A DNA stretch of 64,000 nt from Paenochrobactrum glaciei (GTDB lineage: Bacteria; Pseudomonadota; Alphaproteobacteria; Rhizobiales; Rhizobiaceae): positions 1 through 64,000 of the forward strand of contig NZ_BAAADE010000010.1 in NCBI RefSeq assembly GCF_039522165.1. The letters are read 5' to 3'. Shown piece by piece: positions 8,961-18,536 of this stretch (its first letter is position 1; the number at the start of each line of letters is the position of its first letter). The position numbers and the translations under genes are program-made. The notes beneath the pieces are model-generated. The model ran no database searches, had not been told where the DNA came from, and saw only the letters and a list, made by a program, of their open reading frames with translations.

Positions 8961-9944
8961 TTAATCTTCCGCGTTTTCCATATCGAAGCTAAGCAGGTTC
9001 CATGTCTGCACCATATGTGGCGGCAAAGGTGCAGTGACATCCAAAGTTCCGCCAGAAGGGTTTGGAATGCGGATGCGGCGTGCGTGTAGGTGCAATTTAT
9101 TTTGAATACCGCCCGGGAATTCCCAGTTCGTATCGGCTTCAAAATATTTAGGATCACCGATGATCGGATGTCCGATATAGGCTGCGTGAACACGCAACTG
9201 GTGCGTACGGCCGGTATATGGCTCCATTTCCAGCCATGTCAGGCCATTGCCGGCCTTTTCAATGATCCGGTAAAATGAAACTGCATGGTCAGAATCTGGC
9301 TCACCATGTTTGCAAACACGCATTTTATCGCCGTCAGGCGTGGTTTCTTTCACCAGCCATGTGGAGATTTTATCTTCCTTTTTGCGTGGCAAACCTTTGA
9401 CCAAAGCCCAATAAGTCTTTTTAGTGTCGCGCTCACGGAAGGCAGCGGTTAATGATTGTGCCGCGCCACGGGTTTTGGCTACCACCAAAACGCCGGATGT
9501 ATCTTTGTCGAGACGATGCACCAGACGTGGTTTCTCACCACGCTTGTTGCGCCATGCTTCCAGCATACCATCAACGTGACGGGTGAGGCCTGAGCCGCCC
9601 TGCACTGCCAGACCTGCCGGTTTGTTGAAAACATAAACCTTTGGATCTTCGTAAAGCAGCATTTGCTTAAGCACATCGCTGTCGCTCTGGCTGCGGATAC
9701 TTTTACCGGTCAGTCCTGATGTTTCAGTTTTATCTTCCAGCCCCAGCGGCGGGATGCGGATGGATTGTCCGCCTTGCAAACGGCTGTCACTTTTTGCACG
9801 ACCGCCATCCACGCGGATCTGGCCGGAGCGCAGCAATTTTTGCAAATGCCCGAAACCCAATCCCGGATAATAGATCTTCATCCAGCGATCGAGTCGCATT
9901 CCTGTTTCATCCGCGGCAACGGTTTTAATTTCTACGCCAGCCAT
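8961..9944 (-). CDS. RluA-family 23S rRNA pseudouridine synthase (RluC/RluD-like)
   Basis: A 327-residue RNA-modifying enzyme that isomerises uridine to pseudouridine. An S4 RNA-binding domain spans about residues 15-75 (RLDRWMKIYYPGL, then LLRSGQIRVDGGRAK). The catalytic motif HRLDKDTSG is at 143-151 with catalytic Asp147. Near the C terminus GRTHQLRVH is also a family hallmark. The ATG at 9944 is preferred because MAGVEIKTVAADE is where the family begins; the frame stays open upstream to an ATG at 10025. RluC and RluD cannot be separated with certainty. It heads the rluC-eamA-ATP12 unit. Confidence 0.9.
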   Translation of the reverse strand: MAGVEIKTVAADETGMRLDRWMKIYYPGLGFGHLQKLLRSGQIRVDGGRAKSDSRLQGGQSIRIPPLGLEDKTETSGLTGKSIRSQSDSDVLKQMLLYEDPKVYVFNKPAGLAVQGGSGLTRHVDGMLEAWRNKRGEKPRLVHRLDKDTSGVLVVAKTRGAAQSLTAAFRERDTKKTYWALVKGLPRKKEDKISTWLVKETTPDGDKMRVCKHGEPDSDHAVSFYRIIEKAGNGLTWLEMEPYTGRTHQLRVHAAYIGHPIIGDPKYFEADTNWEFPGGIQNKLHLHARRIRIPNPSGGTLDVTAPLPPHMVQTWNLLSFDMENAED

Positions 9945-10303
9945 AAGCTTAACCCAATTTGTAATGCAAAGGCTGCTTGAAAAAGCATGTGCACTTTGCT
10001 TGGCGCCATTCATCATATGGCGCATTGCATCATTTGTTGTTTTAAGCTCCTAGCACTGCTTTGCGCATCTTGCGAGTTAAGAATTAGAAACTTGGCTCAA
10101 AGAACAGCAAAATTTAACGTTTCTATCACGCAGCATTACAGTCCGTTGTAATTTATGGTTGAAATGGCCACTTTCATGCCATTCTTGAAACCCAACTCTA
10201 TTGTGTAAATTTCGCAAAAGTCCCATCTCATGGCAGGTGCAGCAAATTGTGAATGCAATAGCCACACATGCCAGCATGCCTGATGAATGGCCGGAGTTGA
10301 ACT
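9945..10303. other. Divergent intergenic region, rluC / ndvA
   Basis: About 360 bases between two divergently read genes. It should hold both promoters. No ORF with coding character, RNA gene, repeat or clear -35/-10 pair could be assigned. Confidence 0.5.
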
Positions 10304-12103
10304 GTGACATTATTAAAACTTTATTGGCGCTCCATGACCTATTTGGCCGCTGAAAAGCGCGCCACAATTATCATGTGCATTGCCAGCACATTGGTAGCAT
10401 TGGTGACATTGGCCGAACCGATTTTGTTCGGGCGGGTGATCGAAGCTATATCGGAACGCGCCAATGTCGTCACACAACTGGCCATGTGGGCAGCTCTTGG
10501 TATTTTCAATATTATCGCTGTGGTTTTTGTTGCGCGCGGTGCAGACCGGCTCGCTCATCGCCGCCGCCTCAGCGTGCTGACGGAATCTTATGAGCGCATC
10601 ATCACCATGCCGCTTGCATGGCACCAGAAGCGCGGCACATCGCACGCCTTGCACACACTTATTCGTGCAACAGATTCACTTTTTACACTGTGGCTTGAGT
10701 TTTTACGCCAGCATTTAACTACTGTTGTTGCCCTCACCGCCCTTATTCCGCTTGCCATGCAAATGGATGTGCGCATGTCGCTTGTTCTTGTGGTACTGGG
10801 CGTTATTTATGTGATGATCGGCCAATTGGTTATGCGCAAGACTAAAGATGGTCAGGCAGCCGTTGAAAAACATCACCATCGCGTCTTTGAACATGTCAGC
10901 GACACGATCAGCAATGTGTCTGTGGTGCAGAGCTTTAATCGTATCACCACCGAAGCTGAAAACTTACGCAAATATGCGGCCGACTTACAAAAGGCGCAAA
11001 ATCCGGTGTTGAACTGGTGGGCTTTGGCAAGCGGTCTCAACCGCATGGCCTCCACTATTTCAATGGTGATTGTGCTGTTGCTTGGTGCTTATTTTGTCTC
11101 CAAAGGCCAGCTGAGTGTTGGTGAAGTCATTGCCTTTATCGGCTTTGCCCAACTGATGATTGGTCGTCTTGACCAGATCAGTGCCTTTATCAATCAGACT
11201 GTTTCAGCGCGCGCCAAGCTCGAAGAGTTTTTCGAGATGGAGGATGCAACTGCTGACCGTTATGAGCCGGAAGATGCACTGGAACTTAAAGATGTCACCG
11301 GCGAGATCATTTTTGACAATGTCACTTACGAGTTCCCAAATTCCGGTCAGGGCGTTTACGATATTTCCTTTGCCGTGAAACCTGGTCAGACCGTTGCTAT
11401 TGTCGGCCCGACAGGTGCCGGTAAAACAACACTGATTAATCTGTTGCAACGTGTTCATGAACCTGCTGCCGGTCGTATCACCATTGATGGTCATGATACG
11501 CGACAGGTTAGCCGCAATTCTCTTCGTCATTCCATTGCAACCGTGTTTCAGGATGCCGGTCTCTTTAATCGTTCGATTGAAGAAAATATCCGTATCGGCT
11601 GTAAAGATGCTGATAATGATGCCGTGCATGGCGCCTCTAAAGCAGCGGCTGCGCATGAGTTCATTTTGTCGAAAAGTGAAGGCTATGACACCAAAATTGG
11701 TGAGCGCGGCTCTAATCTTTCCGGTGGTGAGCGTCAGCGTCTGGCTATTGCCCGTGCAATCTTGAAAGATGCGCCGATTTTGGTGCTGGATGAAGCAACC
11801 TCTGCTTTGGACGTGGAAACTGAAGCAAAAGTTAAAAAAGCCATTGATGATTTGAGCGAAGGTCGCACAACCTTCATCATCGCGCACCGTTTATCGACTG
11901 TACGCTCGGCAGATCACGTGCTGTTCCTTGATAAAGGTCATGTGGTGGAGCGCGGCAGCTTTGATGAACTGGCTGCGAAAAACGGCCGCTTTGCAGCACT
12001 GCTTCGTGCCGGTGGTCTGATGGCATCCGATGATGAGGGCACAGAAAAAGATGCAGCCGGCAGCAATGTGATGCCCTTTCCCGTCAAGGAAGTATCTGCT
12101 TAA
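10304..12103 (+). CDS. ndvA: Cyclic beta-1,2-glucan ABC exporter (ATPase/permease)
   Basis: A 599-residue half-transporter: six transmembrane helices in the first 320 residues, then an ABC ATPase with Walker A GPTGAGKTT from 368, signature LSGGERQR near 472, and Walker B ILVLDEATSALD. Opening residues and exact length fit the NdvA/ChvA family of Rhizobiales, which exports cyclic beta-1,2-glucan to the periplasm; this glucan is needed for osmoadaptation and host interaction in Brucella, Agrobacterium and Sinorhizobium. The synthase (ndvB/chvB) is not in the window. It is a single-gene unit ending in a strong terminator. MsbA-like lipid flippases are the alternative but match less well. Confidence 0.9.
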   Translation: MTLLKLYWRSMTYLAAEKRATIIMCIASTLVALVTLAEPILFGRVIEAISERANVVTQLAMWAALGIFNIIAVVFVARGADRLAHRRRLSVLTESYERIITMPLAWHQKRGTSHALHTLIRATDSLFTLWLEFLRQHLTTVVALTALIPLAMQMDVRMSLVLVVLGVIYVMIGQLVMRKTKDGQAAVEKHHHRVFEHVSDTISNVSVVQSFNRITTEAENLRKYAADLQKAQNPVLNWWALASGLNRMASTISMVIVLLLGAYFVSKGQLSVGEVIAFIGFAQLMIGRLDQISAFINQTVSARAKLEEFFEMEDATADRYEPEDALELKDVTGEIIFDNVTYEFPNSGQGVYDISFAVKPGQTVAIVGPTGAGKTTLINLLQRVHEPAAGRITIDGHDTRQVSRNSLRHSIATVFQDAGLFNRSIEENIRIGCKDADNDAVHGASKAAAAHEFILSKSEGYDTKIGERGSNLSGGERQRLAIARAILKDAPILVLDEATSALDVETEAKVKKAIDDLSEGRTTFIIAHRLSTVRSADHVLFLDKGHVVERGSFDELAAKNGRFAALLRAGGLMASDDEGTEKDAAGSNVMPFPVKEVSA

Positions 12104-12113
12104 AAACAGATAT

Positions 12114-12141
12114 AAAAAAGCCCCGATTTTCGGGGCTTTTT
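12114..12141. terminator. Bidirectional terminator after ndvA
   Basis: Stem GCCCCGA (12120-12126) with TCGGGGC (12130-12136), a three-base loop, an A run before and T run after. It serves ndvA on plus and the metallohydrolase operon on minus. Confidence 0.92.
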
Positions 12142-12146
12142 AGTGC

Positions 12147-12968
12147 TCATGATTTAATTAAAAACTCGATCTGCATGCCGTCATAGGCAGGCTCCACATG
12201 GTCGGGCACTTGGGCTGAGACAGTTTCATAATCAAGCGGAATATGCATATGGGTCAAAATTGCCCGTTTTGGCTTGAGACGCTCAATCCACTCCAGTGCC
12301 TCTTCCAGTGAAAAATGGCTGGCATGGCGGCGATATTGCAGCGCATCAATAATCAGCAGATCCAGATTTTGGAGCTTTTCAGGGCTACCTTGAGGAAAAG
12401 CACTGACATCGGTGCAATAGGCCACATCACCGATACGGAAACCTAAGCTTTCAATATCGCCGTGGCGCTGTGACAATGGCTGAAAACTGATAGTGCCACC
12501 TGCCCCGCTAATGCTGAAAGTTGTTTCATTATCAATTTCATTGGCTTTCAAAATCGGCGGATAATTGGAGCCTTTGGGCGTCACAAAGCAATAGCCGAAG
12601 CTTTCATCAAGCCGCGCCTGCGTGGCGGCAGTCGCATAAATATCCATCAATGCCTGATTGTCGGTCACATAGGTGCGCAGGTCATCAATGCCGTGGATAT
12701 GGTCTGCATGGGCATGGGTATAAAGCACGGCATCAAGTTTGGTAACTTTCGCATCAATCATTTGTGCGCGAAAATCCGGCCCTGTGTCGATCACCACCAC
12801 CGTCTTGTCGCCTGACGGACTGATACGCTCAACCAGCAGCGACGCACGTCTGCGGTTGTTTTTCGGATTTAGCGGATCACATGCGCCCCAATCGCCGTTG
12901 ATGCGCGGCACGCCAGGTGATGAGCCGCAGCCCAAAATGGTCAAGCGCAGAGTTGATGCGTCGCTCAT
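12147..12968 (-). CDS. MBL-fold metal-dependent hydrolase (PhnP-like)
   Basis: A 273-residue metallo-beta-lactamase-fold protein. The metal-binding motif THAHADHIHGID is near residues 84-95, with the downstream histidine in LSQRHGD, Asp in YCTDVSAFP and THMHIP near the C terminus completing the site. The N-terminal LTILGCGSSPGVPR is typical of the PhnP/cyclic phosphodiesterase-like group. No phn genes are nearby, so a C-P lyase role is unlikely. It is the last gene of the tmk-holB-metG-tatD run, a conserved arrangement in Rhizobiales, 48 bases after tatD. True substrate is unknown. Confidence 0.85.
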   Translation of the reverse strand: MSDASTLRLTILGCGSSPGVPRINGDWGACDPLNPKNNRRRASLLVERISPSGDKTVVVIDTGPDFRAQMIDAKVTKLDAVLYTHAHADHIHGIDDLRTYVTDNQALMDIYATAATQARLDESFGYCFVTPKGSNYPPILKANEIDNETTFSISGAGGTISFQPLSQRHGDIESLGFRIGDVAYCTDVSAFPQGSPEKLQNLDLLIIDALQYRRHASHFSLEEALEWIERLKPKRAILTHMHIPLDYETVSAQVPDHVEPAYDGMQIEFLIKS

Positions 12969-13016
12969 AGAGCCTCCTCTTAGATTTTAATCTAAAGGCA
13001 TTGGCTTAGCCGCCCT

Positions 13017-13844
13017 TCAGATTGAAGGACGGGGCATTTTGGAAAACAGACGGAAGACATTGTCACTGGTGATTTTGGCAATTTCTTCAGACGAAACACC
13101 AATCACATCAGCCAGCACATCTGCCGTATGTTTGACAAAGGACGGCTCATTGCGTTTGCCGCGATGCGGCATTGGCGCCAGATAAGGCGCATCCGTTTCC
13201 ACCAGCAAACGATCATGCGGCACAATCTTTGCGGCTTCACGAATTTCAGCCGAATTCTTGAAGGTAATAATGCCGGAAAACGACACATAACCGCCAAGCT
13301 CTACACCTGTACGCGCCAGCTCGATGCCGGATGAAAAGCAATGAAGAATAAACGGAAATACGCCTTTGGCGGTTTCATCACGCAAAATCTGCGCCATATC
13401 ATCATCGGCACTGCGCGCATGGATGATCAGTGGCAATTGGGTGCGGCGTGATGCTTCAATATGGGTGAGCAGGCCTTGGCGTTGCGCTTCCGGCGTTGAA
13501 TAATCATAATGATAATCTAAGCCGGCCTCGCCGATTGCCACGACTTTTGCATGCTGCGCCAGCTCAACAAGTTGATCGGCTGTCACATCAAGTTCTTCAT
13601 GGGCATTGTTGGGATGGGTGCCGACAGAGCAATAAACTTCGTCATATTTTTCAGCCAGAGCCAAAATCTGATCGAACTTTTTAACCCGTGTTGAAATCGT
13701 CACCATACGGCGCACGCCATTGTCGAAGGCGCGCTGCATGATAGCCTCGCGCTCTTCGTCAAAGTCGGCAAAATCCAAATGACAATGGCTGTCGACCAGC
13801 AAAGGCAACTGGATTTTACCTGTATTCATCTCATTGGCAGACAT
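13017..13844 (-). CDS. TatD-family metal-dependent hydrolase
   Basis: About 275 residues of TIM-barrel hydrolase. The N-terminal metal ligands are in LVDSHCHLDF, further signatures are GEAGLDYHYD, IIHARSADDD, FILHCFSSG and the C-terminal LLVETDAPYLAP. TatD proteins are 3'-5' exonucleases or DNases; the YcfH/TatD branch is usually annotated only as a hydrolase. The ATG at 13844 lies seven bases past the metG stop and is chosen over ATG 13829; the long upstream extension that would overlap metG is rejected. It is expected to be cotranscribed with metG and holB, as in many bacteria. Confidence 0.88.
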   Translation of the reverse strand: MSANEMNTGKIQLPLLVDSHCHLDFADFDEEREAIMQRAFDNGVRRMVTISTRVKKFDQILALAEKYDEVYCSVGTHPNNAHEELDVTADQLVELAQHAKVVAIGEAGLDYHYDYSTPEAQRQGLLTHIEASRRTQLPLIIHARSADDDMAQILRDETAKGVFPFILHCFSSGIELARTGVELGGYVSFSGIITFKNSAEIREAAKIVPHDRLLVETDAPYLAPMPHRGKRNEPSFVKHTADVLADVIGVSSEEIAKITSDNVFRLFSKMPRPSI

Positions 13845-13851
13845 CAGACAA

Positions 13852-15399
13852 TCACAATCCGTCTTCTGTTTCCACATAGCGCGGGAAAATCGGCTGAGGA
13901 GCAGGCAATGGCGCACCGCTGACCAGTGGATGGGCAGCAATATCAGCAAAACTACGCTGATCTTCTTGAATTGCCAGCACATCCAGCAGCTTGGCAGAGG
14001 ACGCAGGAATGAAGGCCTGTGTCATAATACCAACGCGGCGCAGAATTTCAGCCGTTACATAAAGAACGGTTTCCATGCGAGCCGGATCGGTTTTGCGCAG
14101 CGCCCAAGGTTCCTGACCTGCAAAATAACGGTTGGCTTCAGCAACAACGCCGAAGATTGCCGCCAATGCATGGTGGATACCTTCCTGCATCATCTGCTTG
14201 CGCGCAGTTGCAAGCGCTGCATCAGCCATATCAAGAATGGCTTTATCATCAGCGCTGAATGCACCGGCAGTCGGCACCTTGGCTTCACAGTTCTTGGCAA
14301 TCATCGACAATGAGCGCTGTGCCAGATTGCCCAGATCATTGGCCAAATCCGCATTGGTGCGATTGACGATTGCTTCATGGCTATAGCTGCCATCCTGACC
14401 GAAAGGCACTTCACGCAGCAAGAAATAGCGCAACTGGTCAAGGCCATAGCGCTCGACCAAGCCCTGCGGATCAATCACATTGCCGAGTGACTTCGACATT
14501 TTTTCACCGCGGTTAAACAAGAAACCATGGGCGAAAACGCGTTTCGGCAATTCGATACCGGCAGACATCAAGAATGCTGGCCAGTAAACCGCATGGAAGC
14601 GCAGGATATCTTTACCGATAATATGAGCATTGGCTGGCCAGAAGCCTGCTTTATCAGTGGTCATATCCGGATAGCCAAGCGCTGTAATATAGTTGGTCAG
14701 CGCATCAACCCATACATACATGACGTGTTTTTCATCGCCCGGAACAGGAATACCCCAGTCAAAGGTGGTGCGGGAAATGGACAGGTCTTTTAATCCCGAT
14801 TTGACGAATGAAATCACTTCATTCCGACGCTCGGACGGCATAATAAAATCTGGCTGGCTTTCATACAGCGCCAGCAATTTATCCTGATAAGAAGACAGTT
14901 TGAAGAAGTAGCTTTCTTCTTCCACCCACTCAACCGGTGTGCCCTGCGGGCCATAGCGGACATTGTCGGCGCGAACTTCGGTTTCTTCTTCGCCGTAATA
15001 GGCTTCATCACGAACCGAATACCAGCCGGCATAGCCGCCCTTGTAAATATCACCATTGGCCTGCATTGCCGACCAGATATGCTGACAGGCTTTATAATGG
15101 CGCTCTTCAGAGGTGCGGATATATTCGTCATGAGACGAATTCAGATAAACCGCCATTTTCTGAAATTCAGCCGTATTTCTGTCAGCCAGCTCGCGCGGGG
15201 TAATGCCCTCTTTGCGCGCGCTCTGAAACATCTTGATACCGTGCTCATCAGCGCCGGTCAGAAAGTGAACATCCTTACCGTCAAGGCGCTGAAAACGAGC
15301 TAATGCATCGGTAGCAATCAGTTCATAAGCATGACCGATATGCGGTTTACCATTAGGATACGCGATGGCAGTGGTGATATAATATTTTTCGCGGTTCAT
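13852..15399 (-). CDS. metG: Methionyl-tRNA synthetase
   Basis: The 515-residue class I synthetase charges tRNA-Met with methionine. The HIGH motif appears as PHIGHAYE near residue 18, and the KMSKS loop starts at Lys300 (context GEKMSKSLGN). The protein is the short form that lacks the C-terminal tRNA-binding domain found in some MetRS. The connective domain shows no obvious zinc-binding CxxC set. It lies between holB (91 bases upstream) and tatD, in the conserved tmk-holB-metG-tatD order. Essential housekeeping gene. Confidence 0.96.
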   Translation of the reverse strand: MNREKYYITTAIAYPNGKPHIGHAYELIATDALARFQRLDGKDVHFLTGADEHGIKMFQSARKEGITPRELADRNTAEFQKMAVYLNSSHDEYIRTSEERHYKACQHIWSAMQANGDIYKGGYAGWYSVRDEAYYGEEETEVRADNVRYGPQGTPVEWVEEESYFFKLSSYQDKLLALYESQPDFIMPSERRNEVISFVKSGLKDLSISRTTFDWGIPVPGDEKHVMYVWVDALTNYITALGYPDMTTDKAGFWPANAHIIGKDILRFHAVYWPAFLMSAGIELPKRVFAHGFLFNRGEKMSKSLGNVIDPQGLVERYGLDQLRYFLLREVPFGQDGSYSHEAIVNRTNADLANDLGNLAQRSLSMIAKNCEAKVPTAGAFSADDKAILDMADAALATARKQMMQEGIHHALAAIFGVVAEANRYFAGQEPWALRKTDPARMETVLYVTAEILRRVGIMTQAFIPASSAKLLDVLAIQEDQRSFADIAAHPLVSGAPLPAPQPIFPRYVETEDGL

Positions 15400-15490
15400 A
15401 ACTTCACATTACTTCGTTTCAAATCTTGTTAAATGTGACATATCCTATGTCAAAGGCTCTGTCACTTAATCTTATAAGTGCGGACTAAAA

Positions 15491-16573
15491 TCACATCGCA
15501 CCCATAAGATCGCCATGCGTGGCGAGGTGTGTTTTTTGTAAAACAAGCATGACCGCTTGTTTGCGGTCAAGATTATAGGTCATTGTTTCTGCTGCTTCAT
15601 CAGAGATTTTATGCCAGAAACGCGACCAGGCATCCGCTGCCCCAACAAAACCATCCTGAGCATATTTACAGGCCTTTGCAGCAATCAGATTGAGCATATG
15701 CTCCATGAATAAATGATACTGCACTTCCGCTTCACGACCGGTTAAAACCTGCGCCAGATTTTGTGCTTTCGGCACATCAAAAACGGGTGCGGCCAAAATA
15801 GCATCGGCCGTATCTGCAATTTCAAGCCCACCATTGGCCGCCATCAGCAAGGCACGTCGCACGCTGCCTTCCGAACGCGCAAGCAGCGACTGCATATAAT
15901 CAGCATTGCCTGTATCAAGTCCCACATGAGAGCCGATACGGCTTAATGTTTCACGCATGGAACCATTATCAAGCGGCTTAAAGCGCAAAGCCTGACAACG
16001 CGAACGGATTGTTGGCAGCAATCGTCCGGCAGAATGCGAAATCAGAATGAACAAAGCCTTTGCCGGTGGCTCCTCCAGCGTTTTCAGCAAGGCATTGGCT
16101 GCGTTGCGGTTCATATCATCTGCCGGATCAATGATAACAATACGCCAGCCATCATCCGATGCGGTACGCGTTAGAAAATGCGTTACTTTGCGGATTTCAT
16201 CAACCGTAATCACGGTGCGGAATTTGCTGGTTTTCTGATCAAATGGCCGGCTGATATGCAAAATAGCCGGATGCATTCCGCCCGCAATCTGGCGATAAAG
16301 CGGGGTGGTATAATCCGGTTTATTTAAGTGCAAAGGGGCGTGTGCCGCTTGCGGATATTGTAAAATATGCCCTGCCAACTGAAAGGCAAATGTAGCCTTA
16401 CCAATCCCCTGCGGCCCTTCGAGCAACAGCGCATGATGCATGCGCCCGCTTTGATAGGCTTGCACCAGAAACTCGACATTGTCCTGATGACCGCTCAGAA
16501 AGTCATTAGCAGAGGGAGCCGGAATACCTTCAATTGTGTCATAGGTCGGCGGACTGACTATATCATTGATCAT
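15491..16573 (-). CDS. holB: DNA polymerase III delta prime subunit
   Basis: A 360-residue AAA+ protein of the clamp loader that helps load the beta clamp at primer junctions. The P-loop region reads LEGPQGIGKATFAFQLAGHIL near residue 50; the sensor 1 and SRC region is seen in IRSRCQALRF. The start overlaps the end of tmk by 11 bases, indicating translational coupling. Delta prime usually has a degenerate ATP site; here the Lys of the P-loop is present but followed by Ala rather than Ser or Thr, which fits a non-hydrolysing subunit. Confidence 0.92.
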   Translation of the reverse strand: MINDIVSPPTYDTIEGIPAPSANDFLSGHQDNVEFLVQAYQSGRMHHALLLEGPQGIGKATFAFQLAGHILQYPQAAHAPLHLNKPDYTTPLYRQIAGGMHPAILHISRPFDQKTSKFRTVITVDEIRKVTHFLTRTASDDGWRIVIIDPADDMNRNAANALLKTLEEPPAKALFILISHSAGRLLPTIRSRCQALRFKPLDNGSMRETLSRIGSHVGLDTGNADYMQSLLARSEGSVRRALLMAANGGLEIADTADAILAAPVFDVPKAQNLAQVLTGREAEVQYHLFMEHMLNLIAAKACKYAQDGFVGAADAWSRFWHKISDEAAETMTYNLDRKQAVMLVLQKTHLATHGDLMGAM

Positions 16574-17225
16574 CTGCCGCCCTCTTGAAATCTTTTGTTT
16601 TCAGCAAAGCTGCGACCTGAGCAATAATATCCTGACTGATAGATTCCAAAGGCCTGTCGGCATCAATCACTTTGCAGCGTTCAGGCTCATTGGCAGCAAT
16701 CGCAAGAAAAGCCTGTCGGCGCGCTTCTTGTGTAAAAATCTGTTCTTTTTCAAAACGATCCGCTGTTTCGTTACCACGGCGCTTTACCGCGCGTGCCATA
16801 CCTTTTTCGGCGGGAATATCCAGAATAAAGGTCACATCCGGTTTGACACCATCAATAGAAACACGCTCCAAATTTGCCATAAAACCGGCATCCAGATTAC
16901 CGGTTACCCCCTGATAGGCACGGCTTGAATCGATAAAACGGTCGCATAAAACAATGCGCCCCTCATCCAAAGCCGGTCTGATCAGTTGTTCTATATGGTC
17001 ATTGCGGGCAGCGGCAAAAAGCACAGCCTCCATGGCTGCGCCATATTTTTCGGCAGCACCGCTTAAAATTACATGGCGCACGGCCTCAGCACCGGAGGAG
17101 CCACCCGGCTCACGGGTAATCAACGGATCAAAACCTGCATTTTTCAGGTAATCAGCCAGCAACGTAATTTGCGTTGATTTCCCAGCGCCCTCGCCGCCTT
17201 CGAATGTTATGAACAATCCGGCCAC
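16563..17225 (-). CDS. tmk: Thymidylate kinase
   Basis: A 220-residue P-loop kinase converting dTMP to dTDP. The P-loop FEGGEGAGKSTQ is at about residues 8-19, the DR(Y/F) motif appears as LCDRFIDSSRAYQG, and the TREPGGSSGAEAVR segment binds nucleotide. The lid segment contains the MARAVKRRGNETADRFE stretch. It sits 85 bases after dac and overlaps holB, in the conserved cell-cycle/replication cluster of Rhizobiales. Confidence 0.96.
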   Translation of the reverse strand: MAGLFITFEGGEGAGKSTQITLLADYLKNAGFDPLITREPGGSSGAEAVRHVILSGAAEKYGAAMEAVLFAAARNDHIEQLIRPALDEGRIVLCDRFIDSSRAYQGVTGNLDAGFMANLERVSIDGVKPDVTFILDIPAEKGMARAVKRRGNETADRFEKEQIFTQEARRQAFLAIAANEPERCKVIDADRPLESISQDIIAQVAALLKTKDFKRAADDQ

Positions 17226-17309
17226 CAGCTATGCGCTCCTTGCTAAAATCATTGACACTCATCACCGTCTTATGCGGCTTAGCTTGGAGACGCAAGCATA
17301 GATCAATAA

Positions 17310-18536
17310 TCAACGAAATTTACGTATCCAGCCCGTTGCGATTTCAACCAGTGCGCCGAGCGAACGCTCTTCCAAGTTACCAACTTCAATGGCTTGACTG
17401 GTATAAACAGGTAGCTCGCGCACAATCTGCTTATCTAATTTTATTTTTAAACTGCCCACTTGCTGATCGGCTTTAACGGGTGCATCCAGCGGTCCGCGAT
17501 AGACAATTTCAGCCGAAAGCTGATCCTGTCCGTTATGTGGCAACAACAAATCCACATCGTCTTTGACAATAAGTGCCACTGCACTTTGTCTGCCATTAAA
17601 CACCTGTGCCTGACCCACGATTGCACCTTTGGAAAAAAGCCGCATATCATCAAAATTGCTCATGCCCCATTCAATGAGTTGGCGTGCATCTTCGGTACGA
17701 TCTTTTTCGTTCTTTAGCCCCGCAAGGCTTAAAAACAGACGCCTGCCATTTTTCTCGGCAGACGTGACAAGTGCAAAACCACTTTCTTTGGTGCCGCCAA
17801 CATTCATACCGTCAGCGCCGATATCCAGATAAAGCAGCTCATTGCGGTTGCGCTGGAAGATTTTATTCCAAGTGAAATCAGTCTTGGCAAAATAAGGATA
17901 ATATTCGGGATATTGATGATAAATATGGCGTGCCAGCTTCGTGAGATCACCAACACTCACATGCTGACCATCGGCTGGCAGTCCGGTAGAATTGACAAAG
18001 AGCGAGTTTTCTAGCCCCAAGTGCTTAGCACGCTCGTTCATAAGCGTGACAAATTGCTTTTCGCTGCCCGTTAACCCTTCTGCCAAAATGATACAAGCAT
18101 CATTGGCCATTTGCACAATCATGCCCAGAATAAGATCTTCAATTGTCGGTGATGATTTGATTTTGGCAAACATGGTTGGCGTGCCCGATGGTGCACCCCC
18201 TGTACGCCATGCATATTCGCTCACCACATAGCTGTCATCTAATTTGATTTTTTGCTTTTGCAGTGCATCAAAAACCACTTCAGCCGTCATCAGCTTGGCC
18301 AGTGATGCAGGCGGAAATTGTTGTTCGCTATTGCGGGAAAAAAGTACTGTACCGGTTTCATCATCCAGCAGCAAAACCTGTGGTGCTTTTATTTGCAAAT
18401 CAGCCGCTGCATAAGCGACCTGCCCTGCAAAAATGCTTATAACCAGCACTGATGTTTGCAGCATTGCTCGCGATATTTTGCGCAATGCTGATCTGCTTTG
18501 ATTTTTGGTATTACCGGACACGCACGACAAAGGCAT
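17310..18536 (-). CDS. D-alanyl-D-alanine carboxypeptidase homologue with altered active site
   Basis: A peptidase S11 (DacF/PBP5-like) protein of about 408 residues, exported by a signal peptide (hydrophobic stretch about 25-43, cleavage after AYA) and acting on periplasmic peptidoglycan. The SxxK motif is intact (Ser78-Leu-Ala-Lys81). However, the SxN position reads Met143-Ala-Asn145 and the KTG position, right after DGM, reads Asn245-Val-Gly247. Those two motifs are needed for deacylation and substrate binding in active PBPs, so this copy may be a weak or non-enzymatic peptidoglycan binder. The start at 18536 is chosen for AGGAG six bases upstream; it overlaps rlpA by 26 bases. An ATG at 18464 gives a charge-free signal peptide. 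A C-terminal PBP5-like domain follows. Confidence 0.85.
   Translation of the reverse strand: MPLSCVSGNTKNQSRSALRKISRAMLQTSVLVISIFAGQVAYAAADLQIKAPQVLLLDDETGTVLFSRNSEQQFPPASLAKLMTAEVVFDALQKQKIKLDDSYVVSEYAWRTGGAPSGTPTMFAKIKSSPTIEDLILGMIVQMANDACIILAEGLTGSEKQFVTLMNERAKHLGLENSLFVNSTGLPADGQHVSVGDLTKLARHIYHQYPEYYPYFAKTDFTWNKIFQRNRNELLYLDIGADGMNVGGTKESGFALVTSAEKNGRRLFLSLAGLKNEKDRTEDARQLIEWGMSNFDDMRLFSKGAIVGQAQVFNGRQSAVALIVKDDVDLLLPHNGQDQLSAEIVYRGPLDAPVKADQQVGSLKIKLDKQIVRELPVYTSQAIEVGNLEERSLGALVEIATGWIRKFR

Noticed and set aside
11204..11887. 227-codon minus-strand frame within ndvA
   Set aside because: Shadow of the ABC ATPase domain; no start site or motif.
13834..14313. 159-codon plus-strand frame in metG
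   Set aside because: Shadow of metG.
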